Shown: in pieces, positions 24,401 through 36,400 of the stretch
Numbering within the stretch: the first letter of the stretch is position 1
Layout: each line of letters opens with the position of its first letter
Assembly: GCA_024362935.1 (NCBI GenBank)
Contig: JANCRA010000030.1
Location: 10,487,953 to 10,551,952, forward strand
Length of the DNA stretch: 64,000 nucleotides
Direction of reading: 5' to 3'
Source of the DNA: Setophaga petechia
Taxonomy: Eukaryota; Chordata; Aves; Passeriformes; Parulidae
Notes under the pieces: model-generated
What the model was told of the DNA's origin: nothing
Seen by the model: only the letters and a program-made list of their open reading frames with translations
The model's database searches: none
Made by a program: the position numbers and the translations under genes

Positions 24401-27400
24401 CAGACTGAAATCCACGGTCCTGTGGTGGCTCTTTGAGCTCTCCAAAGCATTTGGGTGTTTCTTTCACTGAGAGTTTTGCTTGGTAAGCTGCCATGCCCTG
24501 GCACAGTGCTTGCTGTCGTGTCCTGTCAGGTGTGCTGCAGGCAGACATGCTGTCATGCCTCTCGGAGATGAGGCAAAAGAGATGAAGAGCCAGCAGTTTT
24601 CTGGAGATTCCAGCCTGTCCCACTAGGACCTGAGATGTTATTGTGAAGCTCTGCTGGACATAAGCTAGATGCCAGCCCAGACCATGGGAGATCAGAGAGA
24701 AAGATGTCTTGATTTTAGAGCACAGATCTTCATTTTCTTTCTGCAAGAAGTTCTGTCTGGGCAAATTTCCACAATAAAGAAAAAAAAATTACCATAGCAA
24801 GAGAATGTCAGTGGCAGTGCTTAATCACTGAATGTGGAAGGGTCCCTTCTAGCTGACCAGGGAAGGCTGCAGAGCAGTGTCAGGGCTGTTGGGAACAGGG
24901 CCAAAATTAGAGCTCAAAGCCAGTGACAGTCTGAAAAGAAGTGTTTACAAGGCTTATATATTTTATAACCTCTTGTTGTGCAGTTTATGGTTTACAATGG
25001 CTGCAAGGAAATTGGATCAGTTTTGTTTTACTTGCCAAATAAAGCAAATGTCAAAATAGTCAATATAAAATGTATTCTAATTTGGCTGAGTTAAACCAGC
25101 CAGTATGCAGTGGAATAATTGAATGTTACATTAATGCCTTGTAGTAAAACCTACCTGTCTGTAGCCAGCTCCACTCTCACACCCCATGTGTGATTTACAA
25201 GTAACTTTTACACCACCAGCCTGATCATCCAAAGCATCTTTCATGTCTGTTTTTTTACTTTGGTTATTTATTATCCAATATATTTTTTAAGAAATAGAAA
25301 TGTATATAAAGGTGCATCCTGCAAATATTTAATTATTACAGGGAACACAGACAACTTGAAGGCCTTTTCTAACACTGTCGGCAATGTGGTGAGTTACTCA
25401 ACACAGTGTTTGTGAAAGATTGTAGTCACAAGCGATCTCTTATTTTCATGTCACTGTAGAGAGAGGAGATTACACTGGCAGTCAGTTTGCTGTTTTATTC
25501 CATGTGGATATATCCTGACAGGAGTAGCAGTGGGTTGTTCTGAAGCTGCCTCAGTCGTGAGGAAGGATTGGTGAGCAGTGCTGCATGGGGCACTGTGGAG
25601 AGTCTGCTCTTGGGCTGGTCAGGTGTCTCAGCTGCTCTCTTCAGTTGTGCCTGCTTTTAGAATAATTCTGAATTGAGAGGGGGCTCCAGAACAATTGCTA
25701 GCACCGGATATAAACTAAACCCCTATGTACAGCTAAACCTAAAATGGCAGGACTTTTTCCTGCAGGGTGTATATTTTTCTGCACTAGCCCCTCTGCTCTG
25801 TAAGGTGCTGATGGCAGTGGATGGTGGCCATCACAGAGCTGTCATGTATCAGGGGTGTGAGCTCCACGGGTTGGTGCACATCAGCAGTGCTGCTTCTGCA
25901 TGCCACAGGCTTATGGCTCACAGTCAGGGCTGCACGAGGGGAGGCTTCGTTTGATAGTTGTTCTGGCCTTCATATGGTATTTTTCAGCCATTTCTTCTCC
26001 TTCATGTTTTCTTCGACAGGCATCTGGCTTAGTGGCCTCCAGCAGCAACCCTGGCAGTCCCACTGAGTGTGGCCATGCCCTTGTGCAGGTCACCAAGCTG
26101 CTTCACTGTCCTTTCTCTCCAACTCCTGGAACAGCTTCTTGGCTCTAATGGCAGTCTGAAGAAATGCTTTTGCAGGTTCCCATCCTGTGCTGAAGGATGG
26201 CTTTTGTAGGCTTGAGTTCTGTGAGGGAGCTTGATGTAACTTCCCTCGGTGCCTCTGCTCTGTGCACGAGGCTTGTGCTGCGTGGCAGCATCGTTCTGGG
26301 GAGGAGGGAGTATTCCTCCCCCAAAGGAGGTGGTGGTTACAGGTAACTCACCTGACCTTTGGCACACTCTTGCTTCACCCAGCCTGTGCATCCACAATTG
26401 CCAGACCCCAGCAGAGTCTCAGGGCTCAGCTCTGACATGCCTCAGACTGTTGGATTTGTCTCTTGGAGTCTGGTTCCAGTGTTTTGGGAGCAAGTCCCTG
26501 ACTGCTGTGAGTATGCACAGAGCCATTCTGCCTTGCAGCTGCTGTGTGATGGCTCCATCCCTGCTGTGGTGCTCCGTGAGCCCGGCTGGCTTCCGTGGCT
26601 TGGGAGCGTGTTCAGAATCCTCCTCAAGGTGCAGCAGGAGCCTGTGCCCCTGTCACTGAGCAGCCCACTCAGAGTTTGTCAGCTGCAAGCAAGATGTCAG
26701 TCAGTGCTGTCCAAGTGTGTTTTACAGTGATGGGCGTAATTGCACTTAACTTTTTGTGTGGATGTTATCAATCTGTGATGGATACTTTGGGGAAAGGAGC
26801 ACTCTGATTGCAGATGACGTGTCACAGGCATTTAATCTTCCTCTTGGAGAGACCGGATTCAGTCACAACTTTCACTTGTTGATGTGAGGTTTTGGAAACG
26901 TAGATTTGCACTGACCCTGGAATTATTCAGTCATTTGCCTTGCGAGGCTGTCATCTGGAAGGTTCATGATTTACCTGGAGAGGGAAGATCTGGCTGCAGT
27001 CCACTTGCATTCCTGTGATGTGTCAGTGCAGCAGTCAGTGTGCAGGTTCAGCAGGGCAGAGTGCTCCAGCTGCCTTCCCAGGATGTGGCAGCAAGTGCCC
27101 TGTACCCCCTGGCTGGTCCCACAGCAGCTCCTGCGTGGCCACAGGGCCCCGTGCTGGCCGGTCCTGGGGAGGTGCTGGTCCCTGTGTGCCCCAGCCTGGC
27201 CTGATGGCTGGGACAGAGCAGAGTGTGCTCCTGTCCCTGTCCCTGTCCCTGTGTGCCCCAGCCTGGCCTGATGGCTGGGACAGAGCAGAGTGTGCTCCTG
27301 TCCCTGTCCCTGTCCGTCCTGGGGCCGGGCCCTGCAGAGCACCTGTGCCATGCCAGACCCAGGGCCAGCCTGTGGCTGCTGTGCTGGGTCTCTGGCCTGA

Positions 27401-30400
27401 CCTGTGCAGCTGCAAACCAGCAGACACAGCTGGTTTTTGCTGCAGCTCAGCCCTGCAGCTGTGGGGCCCTGCGTGCCCCCCTGCTCGGAGCAGGTCAGTG
27501 TGAGCTGCCAAGTGCTCCGGGCTCCGAGCCCTGCTCTGGCAGAGCACTGCCCCAGGGAAGGGCAGCTCTGGCTTTGGTGCCCAGATAGCAATTGCTCTAC
27601 CTCAGCACCTGGGATAAGAGCAAGATGTCTGAATTTTCCTTCTGAGCTCCCAGTTACCTTTTCACTAGTTAAGCTGGCCCCTCCTTAGGAAAAGGAAACA
27701 ATTTGTTCCTGTTCTCTGCTCCCAGTGGGGTTTTGTGTTGAGGAATGTAGGAGTTTCTTTGCTAGGCAGAGAAGTCTGATTTTTCAAATTGATTTATTAG
27801 CAGGGTTTGAAATTGGTGGTGTAAGCTTGGGAAGGGATCAGTCTGTGGCTTTCTGCTGCAGGCTGATGATGTGCAATCGAGGCAGGTCATAAAGCAACAC
27901 CAACAAGCCAGTGTGGAGACCCTAGCTGGGGCTGGGATGCACCAGCCTGACTCTGCAGTGTGGTAATGGAAGGGAAACCTTCTGCCTGTCCTATTTTTTA
28001 AGTAGCTACCCTATTATTTAGAAATAGCTATAATAATTTATTTAAGTCATTTAAAATAGATTTATATTAAGCATCTGTAAGGGAAAAGGTTCCAGGGCTT
28101 CAGTGCTGTTCTGCTCTGTTGTAGAGAAAGGCCAAATCCCGAGAAAGCTGCCATTGCACAGGGGCAGCCACTGCTGGTGGTGTGAGGGCCAGAATGCCTC
28201 CACAGAGCAGTGGGGGTCTGCCTTAAATCCCTTCCTTAAAACCACCTTCTGACTTGCAACGAATTGTAAAATCATTTGCGTTGGAAAATACCTATAAGAT
28301 CAAGTAAAAAAAGTAGTTATTCATTCTTATATTTTGAAAATATGATGTGGCTTGAATGCTCCAATCACTTGTGTCATGAAACACAGTGCAATATTCCTAG
28401 TTTTTAAATTACATACTTACCAGAAGCCAAGGATGCCATAAGGGCTGAGGCCACATCTCAGCAGCGATGGATTGAAAATGCCGTGAGACCCAAACAGTCA
28501 GTTGGAGCCTGGAGGGAGCGTTCCCATGGATCCTCCATGGTGAGGGTGGTGAGGAACAAAATGTAGGGCTGAAATGGCCATGATGTGTATAGGCTGTGCA
28601 GATCTGAACACGATGGTTTGGGTGGGTGAGGGGGGCTGGCACGTGTTTCTCCAGAGTCTGGTTCCCATAAAGGATTTGTTATGAAACAGCACTGACCGTG
28701 TGGCTTGCGTCCAGCTCAGCTGGATGAAGAAGTGCAAAAATTGGTCCCAGTCCAGTATGTTTTAGTGGTAGAAAATGATGATTAGGAAAAAATGTTTAAA
28801 CAGTACGGTTGGTTTCCAGGCACAAGAGTCCCTTGCAGCAGCTGAGAAGGAAAGCCATGAACTGTAATTAGAAGGAGCTGATGGATTTGGCCGATTTTGA
28901 GAATGCATTGAAAAATTTGTGGAGTGCTCTGAGTGAAGAGGCTTCAATCTCAGAGTCATTTTTCTTTATAGAGAGCCCTCTTCCTGCTATAGCAGTATTT
29001 CTGGAGGCATGTTTTCTTTGGGGCATAGCATAGGGCTGTTAAGTCCAAACCAGAGGTATCCATTTGGAGAAGCTGTGCTCAGGGTTGTTAAATAAGCCCT
29101 GCAGGGAAACTGAGCTTTTTCCCCCTAAAACTTGTGTGTTGTCTGCTATTTAATATGATCTCTGCCACTGCTGATTTGTAATCTGTGCTTTCACCCTGAA
29201 ATGCATGTGGTTGTGTTCAGATATTTCCTTTAAATCAATCACTTTCACCATTTTCCAAAACACTTCTTGAGTTTATTGCTTTTAGTAAAGTGTTTGGACT
29301 GTCATTATTTATTACTGGCAAAGTGCTGACAATGTGCTCTTCCCAAATGAGTCTTTATGTGGAATATTTGTTTAACAGGTTTTGCAGAGGAGGCGTGGAT
29401 GTCCCTGTGGGCCGGGCTGTGCCTGCAGCCCTGCAGGGCAGTGGGGTCTGCCTGGGAAGGAGCTCATCCCTGAGAGGGGCTCTGCGTCTGGCCTGGGAGC
29501 CTGGGCTGTGCTGATTAATTGGGCAGGATTTAAAATCCTAACCCAGGAAGCTTACACCATGTGTAATTTATCTTTCTGGAGTATTTCTGCTGTTTGGCAA
29601 TTTTTCCCTACTGCTTCATTATCTGAAAACTCCTGACTCTGGAGAGCAGCTCGTGAAGGATGTGGAAGCCGCGCGCTTGCCGCCGCAGCCTCGCGGGGCA
29701 CGGCGCTGCTCAGCTGAGACAGCCACTCCATAAGCACTTCATGCTTGCCCTGCCAGGTCTCAGCTCTTTGATGCAGCCTCTGCCTGTAAGGATTTAATGG
29801 GCTGCAGCTCAGACTTCCAAGCGGCGTAAATTAAACTTGTTGGGGTTTTTTTCTATTGTTTGGCAGCTGCTCTGTCCTAGTTACTCAAGTCCTCTGATCT
29901 GAATGAATCCCCATGCAGAGGAAGCTGCAGGAGCTTCATTCTGCATTAGGCCTTTCCTTTTGGGTTGCTGGTCTGAGCAGACCACGGCCCTGGTGAGCGT
30001 CGCTGTGCGTTCAGGCAGCTCCTGCTGGCGGGGGCTCAGCCCCGCGGCCGTGGGGTGCAGGCCCCTGGGGAGGGGCTGCCAGGGGCACCCGCTGGGCCCC
30101 CCTCCCTTGTGCAGCTGGGGCAGCTGGGCAGGGAGATCTCAATGTGGAAAGAATCGCTCACTCCCTTTTTCATTCTCTCCTGCCATTGGGCTTTTATAAA
30201 ATCTGAATCTGGCACCCCAGTTCTCATTGACTCTTAGGAAACAGGATATTTTAGTAGCTTGGAATGAGATGAAATGCTTGCAAAGCCCATATGTTGCTTG
30301 TTTTAGGGAAAGGGTCAGGAAGGTTTTAAAAAGTATTTAAATATTTGGTTTACACGATTAGAATAGATTGTCTGGAATGAAGTCCATTACCCGAGGTGAT

Positions 30401-33400
30401 TCTTGCCTCGCAGTTTAGGTTTTCATTGCAGTTCTTTGGAGTATGAGGTAGGTGTTCTGGCATCTCAGTGCCCCAACACAGTCAAAGTTAGGGGCTGTGA
30501 AGAAATGCTGTAGCTGGGATGTAGCCACTGCTGGAACCACAGGTACCTGCTGTGGCAGTGGCTGTGAGCTGCTGCCCGGGAGGTGCCTCCTGCTAGAGGG
30601 GGCCACTGCCGAGTCCTCTGGTGCCAGTTCATAGAACCCCAGCAGCTTCTTTCTCAGAAATGTGCCTCCAGTCTCCATTAGCAAAGCTTCCATGTTGGAT
30701 TGCATTTCTTGAGAGCTGCAGCCTGATATTAACTCATTTTAGCTGTGTTTTCAGCTTTGTACAGCTTGAAATTTAATTGTTCCATTCTCCATTTTTCATG
30801 AGGAATGATCTTTGCTTGATCATTGTTTATGGAAAGTAAGGTTGCTTTTCTGGGTTTTTTGTTTTTTGGGTTTTTTTTTGAAAGGTATTCCCGTGAGGTC
30901 TTGCAGCACTGTTCTGAAGGTTGTTGTGAAAAAATCAAACTTTGCTGCCTGATGGTTCAGATGCTGCTCTGGGTGTCACACTTGTACCACCCAGTCTGTC
31001 ACCGCTGCATCCAAAGCCCAACTTACCATTGGGCTTTTGCTGTACATTGTTGATATTTTTATATGAACTATGAAGCTTCCTTTGATATCTGGCACTTCCC
31101 CTTGTGGTCCTCTGTTGTGTTTTATGAGTACTTGCCCCCTCACTTCAAAAGCAGTTCATCACCATCCTGCAGACAGTTCTTAATAACAGGTTTGGAACTG
31201 TCAGGCATTCCTGGGCCTGTTTTATGTGAGTTTCTCTCCAAAAATGTTCAAAAAGTGACCATAATGTGCACAGACCTCAAATCCCCTTAGCCTGCACGTG
31301 AGGGATCTCCTCATCACATGCTGACTTGTTCTGTGGATTTGCTGAATAAAAGAGCAACTGAAGTGAAGAGGGTGATTAAACTTGCTCTAAATTGTCTTGA
31401 AATTATCGTACGCTGGGGAGAAATCTGTTTGGTCTTGGGGCAGTGCTGAAGCAGCAGGGTTTGGTTCCAGCTGTGCAGGGGAAGGCTGGAGCCCTGGGCC
31501 TGGCCATGGCAGGACTGTCCAGCTCCCACTGCACCAACCACCCAACACCAACCACCCAACACCCAACACCAAACACCCAACACCAACCACCAACCACCCA
31601 GCACCAACCACCAAACACCAACCACCAAAAACCCAACACCAAACACCCAACACCAACCACCAAACACCCCACACCCAACACCAACCACCCAACACCAAAC
31701 ACCCAACACCAAACACCCAACACCAAACGCCCAACACCCAACGCCAACCACCCAACACCAACCACCAACCACCCAACACCAACCACCCAACACCAACCAC
31801 CCAACACCAACCATCAAACACCAACCACCAAACACCCAGCAGCAACCACCAAACACCCAACACCAACCACCCAACACCAACCACCCAACACCCAACACCA
31901 ACCACCCAACACCAACCACCCAACACCAAACACCAACCACCCAACACCAAACACCCAACACCAACCACCCAACACCATCCACCAAACACCCCACACCCAA
32001 CACCAAACACCCAACACCAACCACAAAACACCCAACACCAACCACCAAACACCAAACACCCAGCACCCAACACCAAATCGCCTCGCTGCTCATCTGTGGG
32101 AGGAGCACAGCTGCCTGTGGTGGCAGTTCAGAAGGCAGATAATTGGCGTGGGGATAGTCTCTGTGAGTTGCCGTTCCTTAACATCAGAGATCCACTAAAG
32201 GACTAATAATTACTGTTAATATCTTTCAGTGGAAAGTTTCTGAGTAAACGAGGGCTGGTTGAGGCAGCGTTTAACGGCCGCTGCTGGCATGATCGGAATG
32301 CAAATAAGTGTTATTAGCCTAATGATTTTGCTGTCACCACGGTGTGCAGCAGTAGTGCTGTGAATATGTCATGCAGTACCCGTGAATTTGGAAAGTGTGT
32401 CAAAACACAACTTCAATTAGTTTGCTCTAATTATGACTCTAGAGAGTTCATAAGTATATCACTCCTCATTAAAAGAGATTTTCTGATATGGATTAATACA
32501 GCACATAAAGGGGTGTTTGAGCGGCTGGAGGCAGGGCTGTGCAGAGAGAGGTGCCCACGGGCTGCTGGAGGTACAGCAGGTCTGGAGCAGCACGGGGGTC
32601 CAGCCCCATCCCAGGAGCTCCTGGTGCAGGGCCAGGGCTGGGAAAGCTCCCAGGCAGGAGCAAGTGACTGTGCCAGGTCAGCTGTGGGCAGCAGGAGCCT
32701 GCTAGATGGTTCTGGGCAGGCTCTTCCATTAAAAATAACCAAACCAGCAACAAGCCCCAAACTAAAAAAGCCCTGGAAGGAACCACACTTGATGCTGAAA
32801 TAGAGATACAGCCCAAAAGCTTTGCCCTGGCAAAGGTCAAGGAGCACAAGCAGTCAGAAGCACAGGCCTGTGCCAGCCTGGCCTCTCCAGAGAGGCCCTT
32901 TGGCATGCTGGGTGTCTGTTCCCCTTTCCCAGGATATTTGTAGTCCATTTTACATGTCACATTGCCTGATCATATTCCAGCTCTGCAGAACAGAAAGAGA
33001 CTGTTGTGCTCACAGGTGTGCAGTTGGGTAAGGGTTAAAGTAGTAATTGTTTAAATCTTTTAGGCTTTCCTCCCAGTTCTGTGATAATTTGATGAAGAAC
33101 TTCACCCTAATTAAATATTCAAATTAGGAATAAGTGTCAATATGGCTTCCTGGTGCCTGGAATGATGATTAATTGTATTCAAAACTCTAGTGGCCGCTGT
33201 AATCTAAACCAAACCGTTGTTCTTGATTATTTGTGCAACACATTTACCATGTTTTTGTTTTAAAATTTAAACTAGTAATTGATTTGCCATATGCCACAGA
33301 ACTGCACATACTTTCACGATATGTGTTTAGGAACTTGGGGACTTCGTAATTGGGATTTTCTTGCTTTTCAATGGCAGCCTCTTTTTTTTTGCCTTCTACA

Positions 33401-36400
33401 ATGCAAAATGATTTGGCTCTCACAACACATAAGGAAAATGCATTATGCAATCAAGTTGGTAGGTATAAGCTATATTGATCCTGGCCAAAGTTTACATTAA
33501 TTTAAAATAAATTAGGCTTTGTTTCCCATTCCTCCCTACAATGTCATCTTTTATAAAAAGAAGGAGAGAAGGGGAAAGCTGATTTCCATCCAACAGTCAC
33601 TGCCTTGTCTTGTGCAGCTAATGTTCTTTTTGGAGACATCTCTGTGGCTGTCTGAAGCAGTAGAGTAATGGAATGCCCAGTTGTCCTAGCTCAGGGACAG
33701 CAAATGGCCCCAGAGCGGGCAGGCAGGCAGGCCAGCATTTCCAGACACCCTCAGTGTTACACCACAGTTACACCACAGTCCAGACCCCAGTGCCAGACCA
33801 CCACAGGCAGTGCTGGGAGAGCTGCCCACCGAGGGTGGGTCTGCAGGTGTGAGCCTGCACATCACCTCTGTCACCTTGGCACAGCGGGATCCCTGTGGTG
33901 TCCTAGGGTGGATCCTGGGAGGGAGAGCCTGCATGTCACCTCTGTCACCCTGGCACAGCAGGATCCCTGTGGTGTCCTAGGGTGGATCCTGTGGAAGGGG
34001 AGAGCCTGCACGTCACCTCTGTCACCCTGGCACAGCAGGATCCCTGTGGTGTCCTAGGGTGGATCCTGGGAGGGAGAGCCTGCATGTCACCTCTGTCACC
34101 CTGGCACAGCAGGATCCCTGTGGTGTCCTAGGGTGGATCCTGGGAGGGAGAGCACAGGATCCATCCCCGTGGAGCTGGGCAGCCCGGGCTGGCCTGGTGC
34201 TGCTGTGTGTGCTCAGTGCCTCGTGGGTGAGGATCCGTCCTCATGGCACACCTGGCACGTGCCCACCCTGCAGGGTCAGCCCTCTCCTACAGCACAAGTT
34301 GGTACAAACTTCCAAAAAATACTCTCCTTAGGAATGGGCTTTTAAAGTAGATCTGGTTTGTTTACGTCCAGAACTATTTCTGGGGAGAAGAAAGCAGTTC
34401 TCCACAGAGGACAGAGAAACTGAGTCTTTCTACTGGCTGCCTTTGGTGCCTTGGAAAATATTTTTGAATACTTCTATTAAAAATCAAATGAGAAGCATGT
34501 CATGCCCACAGGCAGTGGTCTCCTGTTTTAAAGTGTGTTCATAACAAACATGCCTCTGCTCCAGAGACTCTCATGTGGATTGTGTTTTAAACAGCAAACT
34601 GATAGCCAAATTCAAATATATTTTCACACCATCTTTTTTTGGTTAAAAATAGCTTTGGAAAGCACAAGCAAACTCAGAATGATGCTTGCTTTTTCTTATT
34701 TTATCTGTGCTGTTCACCATCATCTGCATCAAGGGCTAAAAATACATTGTTCTTCCCAAAACATGTCCTGTTTTTGAAGGCAGATAACTTCCAGATGGTT
34801 GATGTGGTAGATAAAATCTGCTGGCGGAGGACATGGGTTTGGTGCACTGCTGGAGAATACACGGGGCACCCAGGGGACACACGGGGACACAAGGGCTGCC
34901 TGCTTCTGCTGGCAGGAGGGCAGTGCTCAGTGTCTGCCCAGCTCAGGAGCTCTCACTCCGCTGAGGCAGGAGCTGCTCCCTCTGCCTCGTGCTGCACTGA
35001 GCCCTCTGAAGAGGGAGTGCCTTTCTTAGGCGTGGCAATGCGGTCCAGGAGGTTAATGATGACATTTTATTAGCATTCTCACAGACTGGGGCTCTGCACT
35101 GGAAGAATGCAGGTTAAGGTAAAGGGGCAGAGCTGTACTGGCTGTTGGTGGGTGCTGGCTCTGCCTGGCTGGGGCTGAATGCTCTGCAGGGGATGGATGG
35201 ACACTGCTGCAGCCCTTGGTTGTTGGACGAGCCAGGGCCCCAGGGGCTGCAGGGGCTGATGCTGAACAGTTGGTAGACAGTTTTGGAAGCAATATTAAAA
35301 CTGATGTTTGCTGCTTAACCTGACCGGAGTCGTCGGGCTGGAGTGAGCTGACAGGAGCAGCATCTTGTGCTCTGTAGTAACCATGTTTGCCATGTCCTCC
35401 CTGCCCTCAGGCACATCTCGCTGACGCTGCCAGCCAGCTTTCGGGGCAAGAGCCACAGCAGCCGCCTGGACCTGGAGCACCAGCACTCCAACCTGTACGC
35501 CATCTCAGGTGAGCTCAGTGCCACCCTGCCCTGCTCTGCGCCGCCGCAGCGCTCCTGGAGGGCTTTTTGTGGTGCTGTACACCTGCACAAATATTGTCAT
35601 AGGCATGGTGGAATCACAGCACAGGTTTTGCTCTGTTAAGTTGTTTTTGCAAGAGGAGAAAGATACTGGATTTAGACCTGACTCTGTCAAAGCCTAATGA
35701 AAGTCTAGTCCCATCATCTGGCTGAAGGCGATTTTAGGACGGTTAGGAAATTCAGCAGTTGGTTCAGTGGGCTGTGCAGGTGAAACTCCTTGTGCGTAAT
35801 CAGGTAAGAGAAGATGGCAAAAATGTACCATTCACAGGTCCCTCCTATTAATAGTGAGTGACGCTTGTAACATGGGAACATGGTATTAATTCATGTACTA
35901 ATATCAAAGGGTTATTTAAAAGGTAATCTCTGCCTGAAACTGCAGCTTCAGGTTCTCAAAGAGATAGAAGGTAACAATTGCATAATCCTTGTCAGTCCTC
36001 GTTTTTCTTGTTACTCGCCTGCCCTAATGCATTTGGAAATGTGAGGGAAGGTGTATTCCTGGGTTCACAGGAGACAATTCTGCATGGGGATGGGAAGCTG
36101 TGCTTTCTCTCCTGGGAAAGCACCAACTGCAGCAGCTCTGGGTGGTGTTAGTGGGACTGCTACAGGATGTGTGGCCTCTGCTCATGGTGCAGCCTGAGGA
36201 GGTGCCTGCTTTACAGAGAGCCCGAGCACTTTACCAGATCCTTACAGGCAAAGCACAAAACAAGGCCTTGTAGAACTGGACAGAGCATTAGTTCTTCATG
36301 TTTGCTTGAGCACTTTTTCAAGTATAACTCTTTATTTTTCCTCCAATTGCACATTCTCCTCCAGAAACACTGTTATGGGTTGTGCATGTGTTGTAATGGC

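Larger units (their letters stand above)
23249..35410 (+). other. MVB12B: MVB12B intron 6
   Basis: 12162 bp. It holds two AATAAA signals suited to a short MVB12B isoform, a 67-bp doublet, the 547-bp C/A-only array, a 74-bp tandem repeat, and AT-rich blocks near 32120-32480 and 33040-33300 that look like non-coding regulatory DNA. A small CpG-rich spot lies at about 29660-29710. No other coding exon recognised. Confidence 0.75.

Noticed and set aside
31314..32206. Open frames of 229-269 codons on both strands (Val/Leu/Gly/Trp/Cys and Thr/Asn/His/Pro repeats)
   Set aside because: They track the C/A-only array exactly; without T and G on the + strand stop codons are nearly impossible.
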